Assembly (NCBI GenBank): GCA_000318405.1
Contig: KB291754.1
Location: 1 to 64,000, forward strand
Length of the DNA: 64,000 bases
Origin: Brevundimonas diminuta 470-4
GTDB taxonomy: Bacteria > Pseudomonadota > Alphaproteobacteria > Caulobacterales > Caulobacteraceae
Direction of reading: 5' to 3'
Under the pieces are notes generated by a model. The model had not been told where the DNA came from. It searched no databases and saw nothing but the letters and a program-made list of their open reading frames with translations. Shown one piece after another: positions 19,240 to 32,021 of the stretch; position 1 is the stretch's first letter; each line of letters opens with the position of its first letter. Position numbers and translations under genes: made by a program.

Positions 19240-19838
19240 CAGGCCCCCTCGCCTCGCCAGCCGGCGCCGCGAAGAAGATTCGCCGCCTCATACAGAGGCA
19301 GGCCCATGACGGCGGGATGGCTGCCGACGATTCGGGTGATGAAGGCCGCCGCCCGGCCCTGGATGCCATAGCCCCCGGCCTTGCCGCGCCATTCGCCCGA
19401 GGCGACATAGGCGGCGATCTCGCCGTCCGACAGCGGCTTGAAGCTGACGCGGGTCTCGACCACCCGCCAGGACGTTCGCCCGCCATGGATCACGGCCACG
19501 CCGGTGAAGACGCGATGATTGCGTCCCGACAGCAGCCTCAGAAAGCGGGTCGCCTCGGCCTCGTCGGCAGGCTTTTCCAGCAGACGACGCCCGACAGCCA
19601 CCACCGTGTCGGCGGCCAGGACCACGTCGTCAGGATGGCGTTCAGCCACGACGGCGGCCTTGGAACAGGCCAGGCGCTGGGCCAGACGCGCAGGCGTCTC
19701 GGCCCGCTGGGGCGTTTCGTCGATATCGGCAGGATCGACCAGATCGGGCGCAATGCCGATCAGCGCCAGCAACTCAATGCGGCGCGGGCTCGACGAGGCC
19801 AGGATCAGCCTCGGAGCCAGGGCGTCAGGACGCGACAC
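19239..19838 (-). CDS. maf: Maf family nucleoside-triphosphate pyrophosphatase
   Basis: 199 residues. The family opening LILASSSPRRIELLALIGI is near 11, followed by DETPQRAETP, the LAADTVVAVGRRLLEKP motif near 75 and KAGGYGIQGRAAAFI near 155, all parts of the Maf active site. These enzymes hydrolyse non-canonical or methylated NTPs to monophosphates (dTTP/UTP type for YhdE-like, m7GTP for YceF-like); the sequence alone does not settle which. It lies 8 nt after infA. Confidence 0.9.
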   Translation of the reverse strand: MSRPDALAPRLILASSSPRRIELLALIGIAPDLVDPADIDETPQRAETPARLAQRLACSKAAVVAERHPDDVVLAADTVVAVGRRLLEKPADEAEATRFLRLLSGRNHRVFTGVAVIHGGRTSWRVVETRVSFKPLSDGEIAAYVASGEWRGKAGGYGIQGRAAAFITRIVGSHPAVMGLPLYEAANLLRGAGWRGEGA

Positions 19839-19846
19839 GCGCGTCC

Positions 19847-20065
19847 TTACTTGAAGCGATAGGTGATGCGACCCTTGGTCAGGTCATAGGGCGTCATTTC
19901 GACCAGCACCTTGTCGCCGGCCAGCACCCGGATGCGGTTCTTGCGCATCTTGCCCGCAGTGTGGGCGATGATCTCGTGATCGTTTTCCAGCGTCACGCGG
20001 AATGTCGCGTTCGGCAGCAATTCGCTGACCACGCCGGGGAACTCCAGAAGTTCTTCCTTAGCCAT
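19847..20065 (-). CDS. infA: Translation initiation factor IF-1
   Basis: 72 residues, the exact family length. It is a single OB-fold that binds the ribosomal A site during initiation: [20 protein letters not shown] at the N-terminus, [17 protein letters not shown] in the centre and [16 protein letters not shown] at the end. First gene of infA-maf-rng-yacG. Confidence 0.97.
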   Translation of the reverse strand: MAKEELLEFPGVVSELLPNATFRVTLENDHEIIAHTAGKMRKNRIRVLAGDKVLVEMTPYDLTKGRITYRFK

Positions 20066-20172
20066 GCGGCCTCTCTCGCCCCTGTGAATACGGCATAAGG
20101 CTCGCGCCGGGCGTGAGCGCGAGCCGTAAAAGTGAGGGCGCCTAATGCACCAAAACGCTTAGATAGTCGAGT

Positions 20173-20640
20173 TCAGCCCCGACGGTAGAGGGCGCAGACC
20201 AAAGTAAAGAGCCGCCGGGCGGTCTCCTGGTCCATCTCGACCTTGCCTTCCAGACGCGCTTTCAGCAGGGCGGCGCCTTCATTGTGCAGGCCCCGGCGCC
20301 CCATGTCGACCGACTCGATCTGACTGGGCGAAGAGCCGCGCAGGGCCTCGTAATAGCTTTCGCAGATCAGGCCGTAGTCGCGGATCACCGTCTTCATGGG
20401 CGTCAGCGACAGGACGTGAGTGCGGCTGAAATCCGGGCCGGTGATGTCGAAGGCCAGGCGATTATCCTGCGACGACAACTTCAGCCCATAGGGGCCGCCC
20501 TCGGCGCCTTCGGGCGTGAAACTGTTCTGCTCCACCAGGTCGAAGATGGCGACGCGACGCTCATGCTCGATCTCGGCCGTGGCCGCAGGCAGGGAGGCGT
20601 TGTCGATCTCGATCGCCGTCAGCTTGTGCGTCGCGCTCAT
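20173..20640 (-). CDS. UPF0262 family protein
   Basis: 155 residues from the ATG at 20640, which overlaps the DUF2948 stop as TGATG. It matches the UPF0262 family in [17 protein letters not shown], in the [20 protein letters not shown] region, in [14 protein letters not shown] and in [13 protein letters not shown]. It is an alphaproteobacterial family of unknown function, almost always found in this murA-DUF2948-UPF0262 group. A longer in-frame opening upstream lies within the DUF2948 gene. Confidence 0.9.
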   Translation of the reverse strand: MSATHKLTAIEIDNASLPAATAEIEHERRVAIFDLVEQNSFTPEGAEGGPYGLKLSSQDNRLAFDITGPDFSRTHVLSLTPMKTVIRDYGLICESYYEALRGSSPSQIESVDMGRRGLHNEGAALLKARLEGKVEMDQETARRLFTLVCALYRRG

Positions 20641-21125
20641 CAGCCCGCCTCGTCCAGATGAGTCGGCGCAACGCGGGCGGGCCAGCGCTCGGACAGGTCG
20701 GTCAGGACCGCGTCCAGGCATTCGACGTCGATTCGCAGGTCCCCGCCGCCGGCGAACATCATGAACACGCGGCCGCCCGGCGCCTCGGTCGGATGAAAGT
20801 CCATCGCCAGCAGTTCCAGCGCCTGGTCCGGCAGGCGCGGCAGACGGCGGCTCTTGACCGCCTGAACGTCGCCGAACTGCATGGCCGCCATGACGCGCGT
20901 GCCCCCGCACTCCCAACAGAAGCGCGACAGGACCACCGTCAGGCGCCGCGCCTCCTTTTCCCAGCGGATGTCGACCGGACGCATGATGGCGTCCTGAAGG
21001 GCGGCCGAAATGATCTGCAGGTCGTCCGCGTCCTCGGCCAGCAGGCGCAGCGGCGCAATCGCCGCCGCCTCTCCGCCATCGCCGTCGATCTCCGGATCAG
21101 GGATGGATTCGCCGTCAGTGGTCAT
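20640..21125 (-). CDS. DUF2948 family protein
   Basis: 161 residues from the ATG at 21125, inside the last codons of murA (11-nt overlap). An acidic N-terminal stretch of about 20 residues precedes the domain: [20 protein letters not shown], then [20 protein letters not shown] and a C-terminal [20 protein letters not shown]. The function is unknown. Overlaps on both sides show tight coupling with murA and UPF0262. Confidence 0.88.
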   Translation of the reverse strand: MTTDGESIPDPEIDGDGGEAAAIAPLRLLAEDADDLQIISAALQDAIMRPVDIRWEKEARRLTVVLSRFCWECGGTRVMAAMQFGDVQAVKSRRLPRLPDQALELLAMDFHPTEAPGGRVFMMFAGGGDLRIDVECLDAVLTDLSERWPARVAPTHLDEAG

Positions 21126-22404
21126 CGCCCTCCCCCTTGATGCGTCGGACATCGGCGCCGCAGGCGCCCAGTTTCTCTTCCATGCGCTCGAAGCCGCGGT
21201 CCAGGTGATAGACGCGGCCGACCGTCGTCTCACCTTCGGCCACAAGTCCGGCGATGACCAGAGACATCGAGGCGCGAAGATCGGTCGCCATGACCGGGGC
21301 CCCCTTCAGCCCCTCGACGCCGCGCACCACCGCCTGACCGGCATGGACGGTGATGTCCGCGCCCAGACGCGCCAGTTCCGGCGCGTGCATGAAGCGGTTC
21401 TCGAAGATGTTTTCCTGGATGACGCTCTCCCCCTCGGCCGTAGTCATCAGGGCCATGAACTGCGCCTGCAGGTCGGTGGCGAAACCCGGATAGATCTCGG
21501 TCGTGGCGTCGACCGCCTTCAGCCGCTGCGTCGGGTCGCGGCGCACGATCAGGCCGTCGTCGGTCGGCTCGATCTCGACCCCCGCCTCGATCATTTTGTC
21601 GGTCAGGGCGGTGATCAGGTCGGCCCGGCCCTTGGTCAGGCGCACCTCGCCCCCGGCCATCGCCGCAGCAAGCGCATAGGAGCCCATCTCGATCCGGTCG
21701 GGAATCACCGACCAGGTCGCGCCCGATAGGGACGAGACCCCGGTGATCGTCAGCACGTCGGTGTCCAGCCCCTCGATCTTCGCGCCCATCGCGATCAGGC
21801 AGCGGGCCAGGTCGCCGATTTCAGGCTCCTTCGCGGCCCGCTTCAGCACGGTCGTTCCGTTCGCCAGCACGGCGGCCAGCAGGGCGTGTTCGGTCGCGCC
21901 GACGGAGACGAAGGGGAACTCGATCTCGGCCCCGCGCAGCCCTCTGGGCGCGGTGGCGGAGACATAGCCCTCTTCCAGCTCGATGGCCGCGCCCATGGCG
22001 GTCAGGGCCTGCAGGTGCAGATCCACGGGACGCGCGCCGATGGTGCAGCCGCCCGGCAGGGAGACCTTGGCGTTCCCCGTGCGCGCCAGCAGCGGCCCCA
22101 GCACGTTGAACGAGGCCCGCATCTGACGCACCAGGTCATAGGGAGCGAAGGTCGAGGTCAGCTCCGGCGCATGAAACAGGGTCTCCTGCCCGTCCGCGCC
22201 GTCGCGCTCGGTCACTTCCACGCCGAACTGGCGCAGCAGCTGGCCCAGGAATCGCGTGTCGGCCAGGCGAGGCATATTCGTCAGCAACAGGGGCTGATCC
22301 GTCAGAATCGACGCCGCCATCAGCTTGATCGCCGAATTCTTGGCGCCGCTGACCGGAATGGAGCCGTTGAGGCGGTGGCCGCCGTGGATGACGATGCTGT
22401 CCAT
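21115..22404 (-). CDS. murA: UDP-N-acetylglucosamine 1-carboxyvinyltransferase
   Basis: 429 residues, the usual length. It transfers enolpyruvate from PEP to UDP-GlcNAc, the first committed step of peptidoglycan synthesis. Visible are [17 protein letters not shown] near 19 (Lys-Asn of the active site), the fosfomycin-reactive Cys in [18 protein letters not shown] near 118, and the final inside-out alpha/beta prism segments with [17 protein letters not shown] near 378. A Cys rather than Asp at that position predicts fosfomycin sensitivity. It leads the murA-DUF2948-UPF0262 operon. Confidence 0.95.
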   Translation of the reverse strand: MDSIVIHGGHRLNGSIPVSGAKNSAIKLMAASILTDQPLLLTNMPRLADTRFLGQLLRQFGVEVTERDGADGQETLFHAPELTSTFAPYDLVRQMRASFNVLGPLLARTGNAKVSLPGGCTIGARPVDLHLQALTAMGAAIELEEGYVSATAPRGLRGAEIEFPFVSVGATEHALLAAVLANGTTVLKRAAKEPEIGDLARCLIAMGAKIEGLDTDVLTITGVSSLSGATWSVIPDRIEMGSYALAAAMAGGEVRLTKGRADLITALTDKMIEAGVEIEPTDDGLIVRRDPTQRLKAVDATTEIYPGFATDLQAQFMALMTTAEGESVIQENIFENRFMHAPELARLGADITVHAGQAVVRGVEGLKGAPVMATDLRASMSLVIAGLVAEGETTVGRVYHLDRGFERMEEKLGACGADVRRIKGEGDDH

Positions 22405-22515
22405 GGGTGTCGGGGAAGTCCTGGGAGGCCCGGACCCCTACGGCCCGGCGAACCGGCTATCTAGCAAGGCTGGCGGCGCAGGCGAAAGGCCGGAACGTCG
22501 CAAGAGGGATGACTT

Positions 22516-22701
22516 TCAGTTGCTGTCCTTGGCCGGGCGCGCACCGCCCGCGCCCGGCGCCTTGCGGCGACGCAGATTCGCACGCAGGGCGGCGGCCAGT
22601 CGCGCCGCCCGCTCGGCCTTGGCCGAGGCGGCGGGAGCAGCTGAAGAAGGAACGGGGGGCTCCGCCCCCTGCCCGTCGGCGTCTTTTGTCGACTTATCCA
22701 T
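22516..22701 (-). CDS. Small basic hypothetical protein upstream of murA
   Basis: 61 residues from the ATG at 22701. The N-terminal half is polar and Ala/Pro-rich. The C-terminal half, AERAARLAAALRANLRRRKA, is a basic amphipathic helix of a type I have seen in small alphaproteobacterial proteins encoded next to murA. The function is unknown. It is transcribed in the same direction as murA, 111 bp upstream. Confidence 0.6.
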   Translation of the reverse strand: MDKSTKDADGQGAEPPVPSSAAPAASAKAERAARLAAALRANLRRRKAPGAGGARPAKDSN

Positions 22702-22799
22702 GACTGCAGCAGACCGCGCCCAAAGATTTTGATCAAGCGTGCATTTTTGGCTTGGCCCGGCCAAAACCTTTGGCTATACGGCCGCTTCCTCAGTGACCC

Positions 22800-22874
<75 letters not shown>

Positions 22875-22876
22875 TC

Positions 22877-22904
22877 GAGGCCCAGACCTTCCGGTCTGGG
22901 CCTC
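22877..22904 (+). terminator. Terminator of tRNA-Thr
   Basis: GAGGCCCAGACC, loop TTCC, GGTCTGGGCCTC: a perfect 12-bp stem right after the tRNA. The following T-run is poor (GTCCATTTCC). Confidence 0.75.
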
Positions 22905-23115
22905 GTCCATTTCCGGCCCTAATAATCCCGATCCACAGCCTCAGCGCCGAAAGCTGGTCAGGCCCCAAGCTCTGCTTTTGAACAGGCAGTCCGGGACTCT
23001 CGAAATTCTCCGAAGAATATTCGGACCTGCCGACCTTATCCCGACTAGCCAAGGTCCGGCCGCTGCCGCTAGCCTCGCCCCCATCTGTATACGTTTGATA
23101 GCCGAGGGGGCTTTC

Positions 23116-26379
<3,264 letters not shown>

Positions 26380-26402
26380 TCCCGCCGCAAGGCAGGAACG
26401 CG

Positions 26403-26433
26403 AAAGGGCCCGGCATCCGCCGGGCCCTTTTTC
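26403..26433 (+). terminator. Terminator of the amidohydrolase gene
   Basis: AAAGGGCCCGGC, loop ATCC, GCCGGGCCCTTT followed by TTC: a strong 12-bp stem 24 bp past the stop codon. Confidence 0.9.
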
Positions 26434-26475
26434 GTTGGCGGTTCTGTTTGAATGTTTCTCGCTGCCTATCTCCGC

Positions 26476-26496
26476 TCATCCCGGCGGACGCCGGGG
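26476..26496. repeat. Single REP-like arm
   Basis: Twenty of 21 bases match the left arm of the inverted pair at 6704-6724 (last base G instead of A). No partner arm is seen nearby. It lies in the intergenic space between the amidohydrolase and DedA genes. Confidence 0.7.
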
Positions 26497-26645
26497 CCTA
26501 ATGCTTTGGCTTCAAGGCGCCAGCTCAGCGGCTAGGCTCAGGTTTGTATGAGCAGGGCAGGTCGCGTGAATGTCTCAGGACAAGCCCGAAGACGGCCGAG
26601 GGCCGGCCTCTCGCTGCGCCCTACGCCGAGACAAAAGGGGGGAGC

Positions 26646-27314
26646 TTACTCCCCCAGCCCGCGCACCGAGGCTTCCAGCAGGGCGTTGCGCCGCGCCGCG
26701 CGGCCTTTCAGCCAACGCATGGCGACGACCAGGGCCACCACCACCGCGCCGAAGGCCAGCAGCCACAGGGTCGGGTTGTGCGCCTCGCTCATCATCTCCA
26801 GCCGCGCCAGCCCCTTGGCGGCCAGATAGCCCGGCGCCAGCATGGCCAGCACCCAGACAAAGGCTGAAGTGACGTTGGCGATCTGGAACACGCGCTGGCG
26901 CATCTGCAGCACGCCCACCATCACCGGCACGAAGGCGCGCAAGGGACCGAAGAAACGGCCGATGAAGATCGAAGCCACGCCGTAGCGACGGCAGTACAGG
27001 CGCGTCCAGGCCAGCTTGCGGCGATGGGGCACCAGCAGGTGATGACGCAGCACGCGCGTGCCCAGCCGACGCCCGATCCAGTAGGAGATGGCGTCGCCCA
27101 TCACGGCGCCGATGACGCAGCCGCCGATGACGGTGAAGGGGTCCAGCACGCCTGCCGCCACCAGTCCGCCCGCCGCAACCAGCAGGCCCGTCGCCGGCAC
27201 GAAGGCGCCGATGACGACCAGCGACTCAAAGAAGGTCACCGCGCCAAGGATCACGCCGGCCCACATGGCGTTGCGGGCGATGAAATCGGCGGCCGAGGTA
27301 AGCAAACTGTCCAT
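26646..27314 (-). CDS. DedA family membrane protein
   Basis: 222 residues from the ATG at 27314, which has an AAGGAT site. The SNARE-associated/DedA domain shows FFESLVVIGAFVPATGLLVA, then GCVIGAVMGDAISYWIGRRLG and the conserved GRFFGPLRAFVPVMVGVLQM motif, with about five membrane segments. DedA proteins are now linked to flipping of lipid carriers such as undecaprenyl phosphate or phospholipids, and to membrane homeostasis. Which lipid is handled here is not known. Confidence 0.9.
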   Translation of the reverse strand: MDSLLTSAADFIARNAMWAGVILGAVTFFESLVVIGAFVPATGLLVAAGGLVAAGVLDPFTVIGGCVIGAVMGDAISYWIGRRLGTRVLRHHLLVPHRRKLAWTRLYCRRYGVASIFIGRFFGPLRAFVPVMVGVLQMRQRVFQIANVTSAFVWVLAMLAPGYLAAKGLARLEMMSEAHNPTLWLLAFGAVVVALVVAMRWLKGRAARRNALLEASVRGLGE

Positions 27315-27433
27315 ACTGATCCTTTGCCCGAGGGCATATGGGATCACGGCCTATAAAGGGAATGCGGCGATGCGACGCTCAGGCCTAAAAAAGGTCTGCG
27401 TGGCGAATGGGACGCACTTTATCGGCGGTCTGA

Positions 27434-28069
27434 CTATCGACCGGCGTCGCCATCCCGGTCGCGCGCGGGCTCAGCCTGCCGCTCGTCCGTGCTGAAGGGG
27501 CGGATGCGGCTGGGGCGTTCATGCGGACTGCGCACGCCCATCGGTCCCGGCATGGCGCCATAGGCGTCGCGCCAGCCATAGCCGTTCAGCCCATAGCGGC
27601 CCGCGCCATAACCGTAGGGCGCATAGCCGTAGGGGCCGTATCCATAACCCCAGGGCGCATTCTTGGTCTGGCTGACGCTCAGGTTCAACGTGCCGTTTTC
27701 GCCCAGCGGCATGGAGACGGCGGCGGCGAAGTCGCTATAGCCGCCGGTGCCGATTCCGGCGCTCACCTCGCCGTGCATCTTGCGCGGCGCGGCCTCTTCC
27801 CATGCATCGGCCCATTGCTCGACCGGGCGCGCATCCGTCTTGCGCTCGCCGATCCAGCGGGAAATCTGCTCTTCGGTGCTGAGGCCGTGCGGCGCCGCCG
27901 TCTGCAGCGTCACAGCAGGCGAGGCCTCGCCCACGGTCTCGGCCAGCGCGGCCGCGCTGGCGGTCGGCACGGCGCCCGAGCCCGCGCGCGGAGCGGTTGA
28001 AACCACGCCCTCGGGATCGCTGTTCGCCAGCAAGAGGGAGGCGGCCATGAGTTCGATCAGCATACGCAT
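27434..28069 (-). CDS. Hypothetical secreted protein, Gly/Tyr-rich C-terminal half
   Basis: 211 residues with a short hydrophobic N-terminus (MRMLIELMAASLLLA) that could be a signal peptide. The middle (EEQISRWIGERKTDARPVEQW, in part) is helical. It is followed by HGEVSAGIGTGGYSDFAAAV and SMPLGENGTLNLSVSQTK, beta-strand-like repeats. A Tyr/Gly/Pro-rich run (YGYGPYGYAPYGYGAGRYG) comes before a polar, charged tail. I do not recognise a family domain. It may be an envelope or surface protein. Confidence 0.6.
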   Translation of the reverse strand: MRMLIELMAASLLLANSDPEGVVSTAPRAGSGAVPTASAAALAETVGEASPAVTLQTAAPHGLSTEEQISRWIGERKTDARPVEQWADAWEEAAPRKMHGEVSAGIGTGGYSDFAAAVSMPLGENGTLNLSVSQTKNAPWGYGYGPYGYAPYGYGAGRYGLNGYGWRDAYGAMPGPMGVRSPHERPSRIRPFSTDERQAEPARDRDGDAGR

Positions 28070-28112
28070 CTACTCCCGTTCACGACCACCCTACCCCTAA
28101 ATGCGGCCAAGG

Positions 28113-28604
28113 TCAGGCGGTCCCATCGCCGCGCCCCAAAGGATCCGGCAGAGCTTCGCCCTCGGCCACGAAACTCAAGGCGACCGAGTTGATGCAGTAG
28201 CGCAGGCCCGTGGGCGGCGGCCCGTCGGGGAAGACGTGGCCCTGATGACTGTCGCAACGGGCGCAGCGCGTCTCGACGCGCACCATGCCGTAGCTGTCGT
28301 CGCGCACGGCGCGGACATGGGCCGGATCGACCGGCTCGGTGAAGCTGGGCCAGCCGGTGCCGCTCTCGAACTTGGTCCGCGACCGGAACAGCGGCAGGCC
28401 GCATTCGCGGCAGCAGAACACCCCTGCCCGCTTTTCGCCCAGCAACGTCCCGCAGAACGGCGCCTCGGTGCCGTGCGCCAGAAGCACGCGCTTTTCTTCA
28501 GGCGACAGGTCGGCCTCCAGCGCCACGCGCTGGCTGTCGGTCGGCGGCGTGAGGTCATAGCCGGAGGCGGAACGCATGGCTGCGTGGGATTCGGTCTGGG
28601 TCAT
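28113..28604 (-). CDS. msrB: Peptide-methionine (R)-S-oxide reductase
   Basis: 163 residues. MsrB repairs oxidised methionine in proteins. It has both zinc CxxC pairs, CREC near 71 and CARC near 114, the substrate motif GTGWPSF and the catalytic Cys in RYCINSVALSF. The ATG at 28604 is taken as the start; an in-frame ATG nine codons later is also possible because neither has a strong Shine-Dalgarno. No MsrA gene is in the window. Confidence 0.93.
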   Translation of the reverse strand: MTQTESHAAMRSASGYDLTPPTDSQRVALEADLSPEEKRVLLAHGTEAPFCGTLLGEKRAGVFCCRECGLPLFRSRTKFESGTGWPSFTEPVDPAHVRAVRDDSYGMVRVETRCARCDSHQGHVFPDGPPPTGLRYCINSVALSFVAEGEALPDPLGRGDGTA

Positions 28605-28619
28605 GGTCTGAAAATAGGA

Positions 28620-28651
28620 AGGGCCGGACGGTCGTTCCACCGTCCGGCCCT
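28620..28651 (-). terminator. Hairpin after the S41-like gene
   Basis: AGGGCCGGACGGT (28620-28632) pairs with ACCGTCCGGCCCT (28639-28651), a perfect 13-bp stem between the S41-like gene and msrB. The T-run on the reverse strand is interrupted (TTCCTATTTT). Confidence 0.75.
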
Positions 28652-28677
28652 CGATAGGCTGATTAAGTTCGTTGCGA

Positions 28678-30162
28678 TCAGGCGCCGAACAGGCCGGCGA
28701 CCCACGCGCGAACGGCCGTCTCGTCGGTGGCGTCGCCCGTGTAGGCCAGGGCGCCCGCGGGCGCGTAGGGCGAGTTGTTGCCGCGCTGGCGCGTCGTCCA
28801 GGCCTTATGGCCATAGCTCAGGTCGGCGTAGTTGGACGGCAGACGCAAAGTCGTCGGCTCGATGAAGATGGTGTCCTCGGCCGTGGTCGAACCGGCGATG
28901 CGCACGTTCGGCAGACGGCTCAGCAGGTCCAGCGTGTCCAGGCAGCCGCCCGAGCAGCCGGCGTCCACCAGCACGACCACCTGACCCTGCACCGGATTGG
29001 CGGCGCCGGTGTCCGGCGTGGCCGGGCGGCCCGGCATGACGAAGGTCGGCTGACCGGCGGCGATGGCGCTGTCGAAGGCGGCGACGATGGCCTGGGTCTG
29101 TTCGATCACCGCGCCCGATTCCTGAACAAAGCGCGGATCAGACTGCATCCGGTTCAGGGTGTCGGCGAACCACTGGCGGTTGCCCGGCGTGGCGCGATAG
29201 GTGATCTGGCCGGCTTCCGGCTGGCGGCTGACGGTGAATTCCGGCGACCAGATGCGGTTGGCCAGGCCATAGCCGCGCGAGGTGGCGTTGGCCGAGGAAC
29301 CGTTGGCGCCCCGCAGGTCCAGCACAAAGCCCTGCGGCCCGCGAATGACGGCGGACTGGGCCTCGACCTGGGCGAAGAAGGCGTCCCACGCCGCGTCATC
29401 GGCCAGCGAGTGAACGCTGACCCACGGACGGCCGTCGACCATCTCGACCGACAGCGGCGCGCCCGACGGCGTATAGACCGAGGCGCGATAGGCGGCTTCC
29501 AGATTCTGGGCCGTGGCCGGCTGCGGCGACAGGGTGAAGCTGCGGGTGCGGCGGCCGACCTGGAACTCGCAGGTCCCCGGCACGCCCGTCGTCATCGGGT
29601 TGTTGCGGTTCCACAGCAGATAGGGGGCGCTGCGGACACGACCGGCTTCGGTCGTCAGGTCGCCCTCGAACTGGTCCAGCTTGGCCTTGGCCAGGTCCTC
29701 GATCGGCTCGGCGTTGCAGCTCTTCAACACAGCGCCCAGCGGCGGCGCGCCGCGCACGCCGTCCTGAACATAGGAGACGACATACTGGCCGTTGCGCCAG
29801 GCCGTGGCCACGCCCGGCCAGCTGGTGGCGAAATACGGACCGAGACCTTCATAGGTCGGCCGGGCGGCGATGTTGGAATCGCGGAAGCCGTTGGCGTACC
29901 AACGCAGCAGATAGGCGTGGCTGTCGCCGCTGTTGACCTGTCCGGCCTTGGCCTGCGCTTCCTGCAGGCCGGTGTCCAGCCAGCCGCGGAACGTCGCGCT
30001 GGCCTCGCCCGGCGTCACGGCGGCCGGATGGTTGTCGCGCAGGGCCGCGTGCATGGTCTGAAGGTCCTGACGCGCCAGATCGCTGAAGTTCTGGGCCGAG
30101 GCGGCCGAGGCGGCGAAGCTCAGGGCCAGCACGGCCGCCGAAGCGGAAAGCAGGCGTTGCAT
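28678..30162 (-). CDS. S41-like (tail-specific protease family) secreted peptidase
   Basis: 494 residues from the ATG at 30162, with a signal peptide ending ASAASAQ. The C-terminal part resembles the S41 (Ctp/TSP) catalytic core: GFVLDLRGANGSSANA near 295, VVVLVDAGCSGGCLDTLDLL near 400 containing the expected nucleophile Ser, and RIAGSTTAEDTIFIEPTTLRL. The Ser lies between two cysteines (CSGGC), which is unusual. No PDZ domain is obvious. It is probably a periplasmic peptidase, but activity is inferred. Confidence 0.72.
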   Translation of the reverse strand: MQRLLSASAAVLALSFAASAASAQNFSDLARQDLQTMHAALRDNHPAAVTPGEASATFRGWLDTGLQEAQAKAGQVNSGDSHAYLLRWYANGFRDSNIAARPTYEGLGPYFATSWPGVATAWRNGQYVVSYVQDGVRGAPPLGAVLKSCNAEPIEDLAKAKLDQFEGDLTTEAGRVRSAPYLLWNRNNPMTTGVPGTCEFQVGRRTRSFTLSPQPATAQNLEAAYRASVYTPSGAPLSVEMVDGRPWVSVHSLADDAAWDAFFAQVEAQSAVIRGPQGFVLDLRGANGSSANATSRGYGLANRIWSPEFTVSRQPEAGQITYRATPGNRQWFADTLNRMQSDPRFVQESGAVIEQTQAIVAAFDSAIAAGQPTFVMPGRPATPDTGAANPVQGQVVVLVDAGCSGGCLDTLDLLSRLPNVRIAGSTTAEDTIFIEPTTLRLPSNYADLSYGHKAWTTRQRGNNSPYAPAGALAYTGDATDETAVRAWVAGLFGA

Positions 30163-30348
30163 GGGGGTTTCTCCCAGTCCGTTCAGTATGCGGGTTGGTC
30201 TTGTTTTAGACCCATTAACGGCGCCGTCGCCACCCCTGTGACGAAATTGCACCGCTTTGCGGACCGCGGCGTTTACGCGCGCCCCTTTCCCGACTAGGCC
30301 GGTTATCCGCAGGCGCAAAACGCGCCGAAACGCCGCGTGCTCGCAAGA

Positions 30349-30753
30349 ATGACCGCCCTGGCTGATCTGTTTTTGAACTCTACGGGACGCATCGGTCGAA
30401 TCCGCTTTTCAGCGGGCGCCGCCTGCCTGATCGGAGCCTGGATCGCCGTGGATGTTTTTCTGCGAACGCCCGGCTGGCTTCACGCCCTGATCGCGGCCGC
30501 CCTGCTTTACAGCGGCTTCTGCGTTCTGTCGCAGCGCCTGCACGACCGCGGACGTTCAGGCTGGTGGAGCGGGCCGATCTTGCTGGCCTTCGCCCTGGCC
30601 TGGCCGCAGCCCATGACCCTGCTCGGCTGGATCGCCGTCGCAGGACTGGCCTTCGTCGCCGTCGACCTGGCGATCCTGCCGGGCCAGAAGGCCTTCAACC
30701 GCTACGGCGCCGCGCCCGGCGCCCCGCGTCAGACCGGCGCCACGCCCGGCTGA
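30349..30753 (+). CDS. DUF805 family membrane protein
   Basis: 134 residues from the ATG at 30349; a GTG four codons earlier is the alternative. It shows the DUF805 opening [12 protein letters not shown], three to four membrane helices and the signature [11 protein letters not shown] between helices. The function is unknown. The last 25 bp overlap the 3' end of the convergent lipB. Confidence 0.82.
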   Translation: MTALADLFLNSTGRIGRIRFSAGAACLIGAWIAVDVFLRTPGWLHALIAAALLYSGFCVLSQRLHDRGRSGWWSGPILLAFALAWPQPMTLLGWIAVAGLAFVAVDLAILPGQKAFNRYGAAPGAPRQTGATPG

Positions 30754-31445
30754 ACCGGGCCGAATACCCGCTGGAAGGACGACTTCAGCGCGTCATCCGC
30801 CTCGTCCATCGTCGCCAGCACGCCCAGATCGACCAGGCTGGTCACGCCGTGTTCGGTGATGCCGCACGGCACGATGCCGCCGAAATGATCGAGGTCCGGC
30901 TCCACATTCAGGCTGATCCCGTGGAAGCTGACCCATTTGCGGACCTTGACGCCGATGGCGGCGATCTTGTCCTCGCGGCTCCAGCCCGCGCCCTTGCGCT
31001 CGACCCAGACGCCGACGCGGCCCTCGCGCATCCCGGCCTGAACGCCGAAGCGGTCCAGGGCGCCGATGATCCAGTCCTCCAGCCCATGTACGAAGCCGCG
31101 CACGTCCTTGCCGCGCCGGTTCAGGTCCAGCATCACATAGGCCACGCGCTGGCCCGGCCCGTGATAGGTGTACTGCCCGCCCCGCCCTGTCCGGTGCACC
31201 GGAAAGCGGTCGGGCGCCAGCAGGTCGTCGTCCTTGGCCGAGACGCCTGCGGTGTAGAGCGGCGGGTGTTCCAGCAGCCAGACCAGTTCTTCGGCTTCTC
31301 CCGCCGCGATGGCGGCCACGCGCGCCTCCATCGCGGCCTCGGCGGCGGCGTAATCGACATAGCCGGACGACAGGGCCCACTGGACAGGGCGCCGGTCCTC
31401 GCGAAGCAGGCTGCGTTGGGAAGAGTTTAACGGGTCGGCAAGCAT
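30729..31445 (-). CDS. lipB: Lipoyl(octanoyl) transferase
   Basis: 238 residues. LipB moves octanoate from acyl-carrier protein to lipoyl domains of 2-oxoacid dehydrogenases. Motifs: [36 protein letters not shown] near 85, [20 protein letters not shown] with the catalytic Lys, and [15 protein letters not shown] with the acyl-accepting Cys. The ATG at 31445 is chosen over the longer frame, which runs into the divergent FliN-like gene. Confidence 0.95.
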   Translation of the reverse strand: MLADPLNSSQRSLLREDRRPVQWALSSGYVDYAAAEAAMEARVAAIAAGEAEELVWLLEHPPLYTAGVSAKDDDLLAPDRFPVHRTGRGGQYTYHGPGQRVAYVMLDLNRRGKDVRGFVHGLEDWIIGALDRFGVQAGMREGRVGVWVERKGAGWSREDKIAAIGVKVRKWVSFHGISLNVEPDLDHFGGIVPCGITEHGVTSLVDLGVLATMDEADDALKSSFQRVFGPVQPGVAPV

Positions 31446-31512
31446 GATGCCCTCAATGTGGGGCCGAACGCGGCGGCGCAAGGGCCCGCCCGTTGAATTG
31501 CGAGTATCCTCT

Positions 31513-31764
31513 TTGAGCCAGATCGATGCCGTCGATGTCGAGATTTCGGTCGTACTGGGCCGTTCGGTCCTGCCGATGCAGCAACTGCTGCGCATGGGCC
31601 GTGGCGCGGTGATCCCTCTGGACGCCTCGGAAAAGGACGAGGTCTGGATCCTGGCCAACAACCATCCGGTCGCGCGCGGCGAGATCGAGATCCGCGACGA
31701 CCGCATCGCCATCACGGTGACGCGCCCTGCGGACGTCTATGACTTCATGGCCGGGGCTGCCTGA
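31513..31764 (+). CDS. Small FliM/FliN (SpoA domain) family protein
   Basis: 83 residues if the TTG at 31513 is used. An open frame begins with ATG at 31444, but that would overlap the lipB start and add a basic, non-conserved segment. The protein is one SpoA domain: [40 protein letters not shown] and [19 protein letters not shown]. FliN forms the lower rim of the flagellar switch C-ring. No flagellar gene lies next to it, so it may be a second FliN-like protein or a moved fliN. Confidence 0.8.
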   Translation: MSQIDAVDVEISVVLGRSVLPMQQLLRMGRGAVIPLDASEKDEVWILANNHPVARGEIEIRDDRIAITVTRPADVYDFMAGAA

Positions 31765-31872
31765 GCTATTCCCTCGCCTGTCTGGAGAAGGAATTGCGCC
31801 TCCCTCCGCTATTTCCGCAAAACGCTCTTTTCTTTCCGCTCTCTCTCCGCTATTGCCCGCCCTCCGATGCGA

Positions 31873-31957
31873 GCGGTCGTGGCGGAATTGGTAGACGCGC
31901 AGCGTTGAGGTCGCTGTGGGGCAACCCGTGGAAGTTCGAGTCTTCTCGACCGCACCA
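31873..31957 (+). tRNA. tRNA-Leu (anticodon GAG)
   Basis: An 85-nt class II tRNA with acceptor GCGGTCG against CGACCGC, long variable arm, encoded CCA, and anticodon loop TTGAGGT giving GAG. It lies 64 bp upstream of mgtE. Confidence 0.95.
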
Positions 31958-32021
31958 TCTGATCTGACAGGGCGAATCTCGGCTAGATACGGCTGATATC
32001 AACTCCAGAGGAGGCAGACAC

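Noticed and set aside
26544-26867. Several short plus-strand frames at the DedA 3' end
   Set aside because: Overlapping frames with Arg/Pro-rich content that are mostly antisense to the DedA gene; none has a credible start.
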